A stretch of DNA of 10,608 nucleotides, from assembly GCA_030653335.1 (NCBI GenBank), contig JAURZP010000102.1, positions 1 to 10,608 of the forward strand, read 5' to 3'. This document shows positions 6,818-10,608 of the stretch, piece by piece. The stretch's first letter is position 1. Every line of letters starts with the position of its first letter. The DNA is from Methanoregula sp. Its GTDB lineage: Archaea > Halobacteriota > Methanomicrobia > Methanomicrobiales > Methanospirillaceae. The notes beneath the pieces are model-generated. The model was given only the letters and a program-made list of their open reading frames with translations, made no database searches and was not told where the DNA came from. The position numbers and the translations under genes are program-made.

Positions 6818-7854
6818 TTCTGACCCCCGATCACTGTCATCGCCAGTTCATAGAACTCAGGGTCTACAGTTTTTAGCTGGTTGACTGCTGATTCAAGCGG
6901 GATACTGGTGATCCGGTTTCCCTGCAGGGCCACCATCTTCCCAAAATCCCCGGCATGGACCAGTTGGACTGCGGCAACGCCAAAGCGCGTGGCAAGAACC
7001 CGGTCAAACGCAGTTGGCGATCCACCCCGCTGGACATGGCCAAGAATGGTGACGCGGGTCTCGATACCCAGACGGCGCTCAAGTTCCTTTCCTAAAATAT
7101 TTCCCACACCCACAAATTTCTCATGACCGCATTCATCCCGTTCATTCTCAGGAACTGAAGGCAGACCGAGATCTTTTTCATGAGCTCCTTCGGCAATCAC
7201 CACAATCGAGAATTTTTTTCCTGCATCGTACCGGTTCTTTAATTTTTTACAGACCCCGTCCATCGTAAAGTGCACCTCCGGGATCAGGATCTCGTCAGCT
7301 CCTCCGGCAATTCCTGCCGTGACAGCGATCCACCCCACGTTTCGTCCCATCACCTCTACAACGATGATCCGGTGGTGCGACTCAGCTGTAGTATGGAGAC
7401 GGTCGATCGCTTCAGTTACTGTAGAAACAGCGGTATCAAAGCCAAATGTCATATCGGTTCCGGATATATCATTGTCAATGGTTTTTGGAATGCCGACCAC
7501 AGGAATTCCCCGCTTTGCTACATCGCGGGCCGCTGAAAGGGTCCCGTCACCACCAATGACTATCAGCGCATGGATGCCGAATTTTTTTATATTGGCCTTG
7601 ATCTTCTGGAAATCCGATGTATTTTTTAATGGGTTCGTGCGCGAGGTACCGAGGATCGTTCCACCTTTGGGCAGGATTCCTGATACAGAGAAATCGGTGA
7701 GCGGTTCAACATCGCCATCGATGAGGCCCTGCCATCCGTTCCGGATACCGAGGGTTTCAAAGTCATATTTGATTCCCGCTCTCTCAACTGCCCGGATCAC
7801 CGCGTTAAGCCCGGGGCAGTCACCACCCCCGGTCAGGACACCAATGGTTTTCAT
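6814..7854 (-). CDS. pfkA: 6-phosphofructokinase, ATP-type PfkA family (Gly104/Lys124 subgroup)
   Basis: This 346-aa enzyme phosphorylates fructose 6-phosphate to fructose 1,6-bisphosphate. PfkA motifs run through it: LTGGGDCPGLNAVIR (7-21), VIGGDGT (99-105), IPKTIDND (122-129) with catalytic D127, EVMGRNVGW (167-175), and GHVQRGGSP near the C-terminal third. Gly104 is the residue of ATP users, whereas PPi-dependent enzymes have Asp. Position 124 is Lys, as in PPi enzymes and in the mixed ATP-dependent actinobacterial group; E. coli has Gly. Numbering happens to coincide with the E. coli convention. R21 and R25, effector-site residues in E. coli, are present. The ATG is at 7854 with AGGAG at 7869-7865. 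It overlaps the stop of a 34-aa mini-ORF upstream and the start of pgi downstream. Many methanogens use an ADP-dependent, unrelated kinase instead, so transfer from bacteria is plausible. Confidence 0.93.
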   Translation of the reverse strand: MKTIGVLTGGGDCPGLNAVIRAVERAGIKYDFETLGIRNGWQGLIDGDVEPLTDFSVSGILPKGGTILGTSRTNPLKNTSDFQKIKANIKKFGIHALIVIGGDGTLSAARDVAKRGIPVVGIPKTIDNDISGTDMTFGFDTAVSTVTEAIDRLHTTAESHHRIIVVEVMGRNVGWIAVTAGIAGGADEILIPEVHFTMDGVCKKLKNRYDAGKKFSIVVIAEGAHEKDLGLPSVPENERDECGHEKFVGVGNILGKELERRLGIETRVTILGHVQRGGSPTAFDRVLATRFGVAAVQLVHAGDFGKMVALQGNRITSIPLESAVNQLKTVDPEFYELAMTVIGGQK

Positions 7855-7955
7855 ACTCTGACAACTCCTGAATACATGGTTCCCTGCCCCGGTATATCTG
7901 CATAATGATCGAAAGGCACATCAAGCGGGATACTGATGGGTTCATCTGCTTTCAT
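7851..7955 (-). CDS. 34-aa mini-ORF coupled to phosphofructokinase
   Basis: This ORF of 34 codons plus stop starts at ATG 7955. A clean AGGAG (7966-7962) lies 6 bases upstream, a better-spaced site than that of pfkA itself. Its TGA (7853-7851) overlaps the pfkA ATG (7854-7852) as ATGA, the same coupling seen between pfkA and pgi. The product starts MKADEPISIPLDVPFDH, is acidic, and ends MYSGVVRV. There is no membrane segment, Cys pair or domain I recognise. It lies in the 174-base gap between the phosphoribulokinase stop and pfkA. It could be a small partner or regulator of PFK, or a leader that sets pfk-pgi translation. Shine-Dalgarno site, phase and overlap together make chance less likely. 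Confidence 0.55.
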   Translation of the reverse strand: MKADEPISIPLDVPFDHYADIPGQGTMYSGVVRV

Positions 7956-7998
7956 TGATCGCTCCTACTCTTTCCTTTTCATTCACAGGATATGGTCT

Positions 7999-8007
7999 TT
8001 TTGTATG
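7999..8007 (-). promoter_or_regulatory. Weak TATA-like site upstream of the mini-ORF/pfkA/pgi
   Basis: On the minus strand, CATACAAAA at 8007-7999 lies about 45-50 bases before the mini-ORF start, a distance that would give a leader of about 20 bases carrying the AGGAG. The match to an archaeal TATA box is weak, and read-through from the phosphoribulokinase gene may be the main source of transcript. Confidence 0.25.
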
Positions 8008-8028
8008 CAGGGATCGCTATGAATGGTA

Positions 8029-8991
8029 TTACCTGATTGTTTCCATAAAAATCCGGCGGTGGATAATGCGCCAGCAGAGAATCAGCTGGACAAGATCTCC
8101 TGCAGTCACGTAGTTTCTGTCTTTGAAGATGGAGATGGGATGGACCCGGGTCTGCTGTTCGATGCTGCGTTCAAGTTTTTTCACCACATGTTCGCTCAGT
8201 TCCCCGTCAATAATCAGCTCGCCCATCTTGTGGCCATCCTGAACACTTGTCACAAACTCTAAAGAGAAATTCCGCTCGGATAACGAGAGTATGGAATACA
8301 GATCCAAAGAGAGGTCGATATCTTCAATACTCTGCTTCATCCGGTTCTGGGATAGGGTGACCTTGTACACGTTCCGCTCTTTTCCCAACGGCTGCCCGTA
8401 CCGGGAATAATCGATACCTATGACGGCATCTGCGTACTCCTTCTGGGGGGCGATATAGCGTTCATACTCCGGTTCCCGTTCTGCGATCTCTTTGAGTACT
8501 GCATCGCGGGAATACCCCCGCTGGTCTACATCTCTTAGGATCTTCCAGTCATACTTCACCTGCTTTTCTGGATCCACAAAGAGGGTAAAATCAAGATATT
8601 TCCGCAGTGTGGGCGTGAACAGCGTGTGAAGCCCTTCAAGTATGAGGATCTTCTTTGGACGAAAGATTTCCGGTGGATCAAATGTGCCTGTGGTATGGTT
8701 GTAGGACGGTTTTTCCACTGGGACTCCCCGTCTGAGCGATATGAGATCCTGCTCGAGCCGATCAATCCGGTTTGCTTTTGGATTTAAGGCCGTAATTCCC
8801 TGTTCCCTCCGACTGTCCCTGTCCAGACTGTGATAATCGTCAAGCGTGATGGTTGAGATGAGATCATTGCCAAATATACTCCGTACACCCTGCGTAAATG
8901 TAGTCTTGCCAGAACCGCTGTCACCGGCAACTCCAATGGTAAAGATGTACGGCGATGCGGCAATCGTATCCTTAAAGTTCAAACGAGGCAT
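8029..8991 (-). CDS. prk: Phosphoribulokinase
   Basis: This 320-aa P-loop kinase converts ribulose 5-phosphate plus ATP to ribulose 1,5-bisphosphate, the RuBisCO substrate. Walker A is GVAGDSGSGKTT (20-31). The PRK signature TLDDYHSLDRDSRREQG (49-65) separates it from uridine kinases. GITALNPKANRID, YNHTTGTFDPPE (98-108 region), the Walker-B-like LILEGLH (116-122) and KYDWKILRDVDQRGYS (147-161) follow in the expected order. I chose ATG 8991 because AGGAA (9002-8998) lies 6 bases upstream; an in-frame TTG at 8997 would have no spacer. Only one Cys is present (ILCWR near the C-terminus), so plant-type thioredoxin switching is not expected. In Methanospirillum a PRK of this kind feeds RuBisCO in the reductive hexulose-phosphate pathway. 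No RuBisCO gene is in this window. Confidence 0.92.
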   Translation of the reverse strand: MPRLNFKDTIAASPYIFTIGVAGDSGSGKTTFTQGVRSIFGNDLISTITLDDYHSLDRDSRREQGITALNPKANRIDRLEQDLISLRRGVPVEKPSYNHTTGTFDPPEIFRPKKILILEGLHTLFTPTLRKYLDFTLFVDPEKQVKYDWKILRDVDQRGYSRDAVLKEIAEREPEYERYIAPQKEYADAVIGIDYSRYGQPLGKERNVYKVTLSQNRMKQSIEDIDLSLDLYSILSLSERNFSLEFVTSVQDGHKMGELIIDGELSEHVVKKLERSIEQQTRVHPISIFKDRNYVTAGDLVQLILCWRIIHRRIFMETIR

Positions 8992-9119
8992 GCACAATTC
9001 CTAACTGGTGATCGCATCAGGTAAAAAACCATCCCGCATTTCCTTTGAAGTTGGAGTGACACTTCAGATCTTCCTGATTCAGATGAGATACCTGTAAGCG
9101 TTTTTGGGCCCGTAAATAC

Positions 9120-9127
9120 CGTATATA
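9120..9127 (-). promoter_or_regulatory. TATA box candidate for phosphoribulokinase
   Basis: On the minus strand, TTATATAC at 9127-9120 is the best TATA match in the 247-base gap between the glycosyltransferase stop and the prk start. It predicts transcription from about 9098 and a leader of about 105 bases, long enough to hold a regulatory structure. I see no obvious riboswitch there. Confidence 0.45.
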
Positions 9128-9201
9128 ATCTAAAATAATCCATCATGTACCCGCACAGAATGGAGACACGCACATTCTCAAGCCGGAAAATCACAAACCG
9201 G

Positions 9202-9208
9202 AAAAAAA
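9202..9208 (-). terminator. T7 tract downstream of the glycosyltransferase gene
   Basis: An A7 run on the plus strand (9202-9208) reads as T7 on the minus strand, about 31 bases after the glycosyltransferase stop. It is a plausible oligo-T terminator separating this unit from prk. Two CCGGAAAA copies (9183-9190 and 9199-9206) flank it as a 16-base-spaced direct repeat. Confidence 0.4.
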
Positions 9209-9238
9209 TGGAGGGCATATCCATGTAATCCTTTTTTT

Positions 9239-10381
9239 TCATGAGACCGTACGGGCATAGGTTTCAACGAGATCTTTTACTATCGGACCCCAGAGGAAGA
9301 GCCGATCCACTTTCTTTCTTCCCCGTTTTCCCAGCGCCTCTGCATTCCAGGGTTCGTCGATCATGGTATTGATACCCCAGGCAATGGACTCCGGGTTCAC
9401 ATCAACTTTTATACCGTTTACAAACGACTCGATGTTCTCCGACAGGCCACCTACATTTGAAGCGACAACACATTTTTCAGCACTCCATGCTTCGAGAAGC
9501 ACAAGGCCAAACGGCTCATTGCGACTGGGAATTACAACAATATCTGCGGCATTCAGGATACGGATGTACTCTGAGTCAGGTATATAGCCAACAAAGTTTA
9601 CCGGCAGATCCTTTGAGCGTTCCTGCAGGAGCTGTCGCATACCCCCATCCCCGGCAACGATCACTTTTGCGTCCCAGCGGTGCTGGCAGACTTTTCTTAT
9701 CGCCTCTATAAATAAATCGGGCCCTTTCTGGTAGACTAACCTTCCGACAAACAGGATCATAGGGGCATAGGGATGGATTCCATACGCCCGTTTCACTTCA
9801 CCCGGATCAATATTTGACCGGTACTCGCGCGGGACTACGCCATTTGGGATCACATCGCATTTCTCATCAGGGATATTGTATAACATCATCAGTTCATTTT
9901 TCAGTGTTGCCGATACAGCAGTCACCCGTTTTGCAATGAGTCCGCCGTACCACTCCTTTCCGGAGATCTCTTTGAACTCCCACCAATCCCCATACTGGTT
10001 GCCATACCTCCCGTATTCCGTAGAATGATATGTGAGGATGGTATTTCTGTCCTGCAGGAAATGGAGGGCCTGCACCACATGCCAGTCATGGAAGTGAAGG
10101 AAGTCAAACCGGTGGGGGATATCATATTTCCGGAACTGGTCCACCATCGCTTTGCTCATGGAGTCGCAATATTTTACAATATTTTCCCCTTCAGGCTGGC
10201 AATAGTGGTAACAGACTCCATTGACGGTCTGGTCGGGCATTGTTCCCCGTGTGAAAAAATGCACTTCATGCTGCTGTTTCACTAAGGTTTCTGCAAGATT
10301 GGTTGCCGCATTGGCAAGCCCGCCAACCCGTTCTGCGTACATTGATTCCCAGCAGAAAAAGGCTATTTTAAGTGACTCCAC
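9239..10381 (-). CDS. Glycosyltransferase, glycogen-synthase-like (GT4/GT5 type)
   Basis: This 380-aa GT-B glycosyltransferase probably transfers glucose from UDP- or ADP-glucose to growing alpha-1,4-glucan in the cytoplasm. The N-terminal domain has a glycine-loop motif, AERVGGLANAATNLAETL (from residue 16), and HFHDWH (96-101). The C-terminal nucleotide-sugar domain has FVGRLVYQKGPDL (211-223), VAGDGGM, and the retaining-GT motif NEPFGLVLLEAW with E289 and E297 (E-x7-E). Its size is nearer the short GT4 glycogen synthases than bacterial GT5 GlgA (about 480 aa), so the donor sugar and exact product stay open. The start is GTG 10381 with GGAGGG at 10394-10389 and a 7-base spacer. It overlaps the upstream gene's end by 19 bases, and neighbouring GH57 and malQ genes support a glycogen role. 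A different hexosyltransferase is the alternative. Confidence 0.82.
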   Translation of the reverse strand: MESLKIAFFCWESMYAERVGGLANAATNLAETLVKQQHEVHFFTRGTMPDQTVNGVCYHYCQPEGENIVKYCDSMSKAMVDQFRKYDIPHRFDFLHFHDWHVVQALHFLQDRNTILTYHSTEYGRYGNQYGDWWEFKEISGKEWYGGLIAKRVTAVSATLKNELMMLYNIPDEKCDVIPNGVVPREYRSNIDPGEVKRAYGIHPYAPMILFVGRLVYQKGPDLFIEAIRKVCQHRWDAKVIVAGDGGMRQLLQERSKDLPVNFVGYIPDSEYIRILNAADIVVIPSRNEPFGLVLLEAWSAEKCVVASNVGGLSENIESFVNGIKVDVNPESIAWGINTMIDEPWNAEALGKRGRKKVDRLFLWGPIVKDLVETYARTVS

Positions 10382-10608
10382 AGCAGTTCCCTCCGTTCTT
10401 TTATGACATGAGCCAGATCATGGCGCTCTGTCAGCCCGGCAATGCTCTCAGAAAGACGCGGATCTTCTAAAATATCTGATACCCAACGGGAGAAATCACC
10501 CCGTTCCTGGTGGAACTGGATTGAATCCTTTGGAACTATGTATATCAATTCTTCAAACTGGTCAAGGTTATAAGCGGTATGTCCGATGAACCCGGATGGT
10601 CCTGCGAA
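10363..10608 (-). CDS. DUF5752-like protein, C-terminal part
   Basis: The frame is open from the window edge (10608) to the TAG at 10365-10363, giving 81 residues with the start off-window. The fragment contains NLDQFEELIYIVPKDSIQFH, RGDFSRWVSDILEDPRLSES and a charged helical end, HDLAHVIKERRELL. The order of an NL-F-L-VP-SI-FH stretch, an acidic D-F-W-V segment and a closing helix reminds me of DUF5752, a family of unknown function that I recall beside sugar-active genes. This is recall of a pattern, not a search. It overlaps the glycosyltransferase start by 19 bases, so the two are very probably in one operon. No catalytic motif is visible in this part. Confidence 0.6.
   Translation of the reverse strand, partial: FAGPSGFIGHTAYNLDQFEELIYIVPKDSIQFHQERGDFSRWVSDILEDPRLSESIAGLTERHDLAHVIKERRELLWSHLK

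Noticed and set aside
6377..6823. A 148-codon plus-strand ORF opposite pgi.
   Set aside because: It is a shadow of the cupin PGI gene, with no Shine-Dalgarno site or family pattern.
7319..7861. A 180-codon plus-strand ORF opposite pfkA.
   Set aside because: The minus strand carries an unambiguous PfkA with all motifs. The antisense frame is open because of its codon bias and has no recognisable motif.
9232..9239. A T8 run on the plus strand near the glycosyltransferase stop.
   Set aside because: No plus-strand gene precedes it; on the transcribed minus strand it reads as A8, so it is not a terminator for the neighbouring genes.
8979..9242. An 87-codon minus-strand ORF whose ATG overlaps the glycosyltransferase stop as ATGA.
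   Set aside because: It has no Shine-Dalgarno site and a composition unlike the neighbouring proteins. It contains both the T7 terminator and the best TATA box for prk, and it runs out of frame into the prk start. I treat the gap as intergenic.

Overview
The window looks like the chromosome of a methanogenic archaeon, most likely of the order Methanomicrobiales (Methanoregula/Methanospirillum type). Four things point there: archaeal TATA boxes and oligo-T terminators with no bacterial -35/-10 promoters, a DHH/RecJ-like protein of the archaeal type, a cupin-type (archaeal) glucose-6-phosphate isomerase, and a phosphoribulokinase, which among archaea is best known from this order. The genus is inferred from gene content and was not tested. 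I see no rRNA, tRNA, CRISPR array, transposon or phage gene.

Layout. (1) 1-960, plus: the 3' part of a DHH/RecJ-like nuclease, closed by a T10 tract. (2) 1140-1664, plus: a TATA box, a small winged-helix-like protein (83 aa) and an unrecognised 62-aa protein, closed by a T8 tract. (3) 1665-1961: a doubtful 64-aa ORF and the leader of the next operon. (4) 1962-6071, plus: a GH57/DUF3536-type glycoside hydrolase, a 21-codon mini-ORF, and a 4-alpha-glucanotransferase (malQ). (5) 6062-8991, minus: reading in the transcribed direction, phosphoribulokinase, a 34-aa mini-ORF, ATP-type 6-phosphofructokinase and cupin glucose-6-phosphate isomerase. (6) 9239-10608, minus: a glycogen-synthase-like glycosyltransferase, preceded by a DUF5752-like gene that is cut by the window edge. 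The plus and minus operons converge and overlap by 10 bases at 6062-6071.

How they fit together. Regions 4-6 form a storage-polysaccharide and upper-glycolysis island. The glycosyltransferase would build an alpha-glucan. GH57 and MalQ would cut and rearrange it. PGI and PFK would carry hexose phosphate to fructose 1,6-bisphosphate. Phosphoribulokinase makes ribulose 1,5-bisphosphate for RuBisCO and, in relatives, belongs to the reductive hexulose-phosphate pathway, which also uses fructose 6-phosphate. Its position directly upstream of pfk-pgi is the most interesting metabolic signal here.

The most likely undescribed elements are two mini-ORFs (7851-7955 minus and 4492-4557 plus). Each has a good Shine-Dalgarno site, and each ends in a 4-base stop/start overlap with a sugar-metabolism enzyme.
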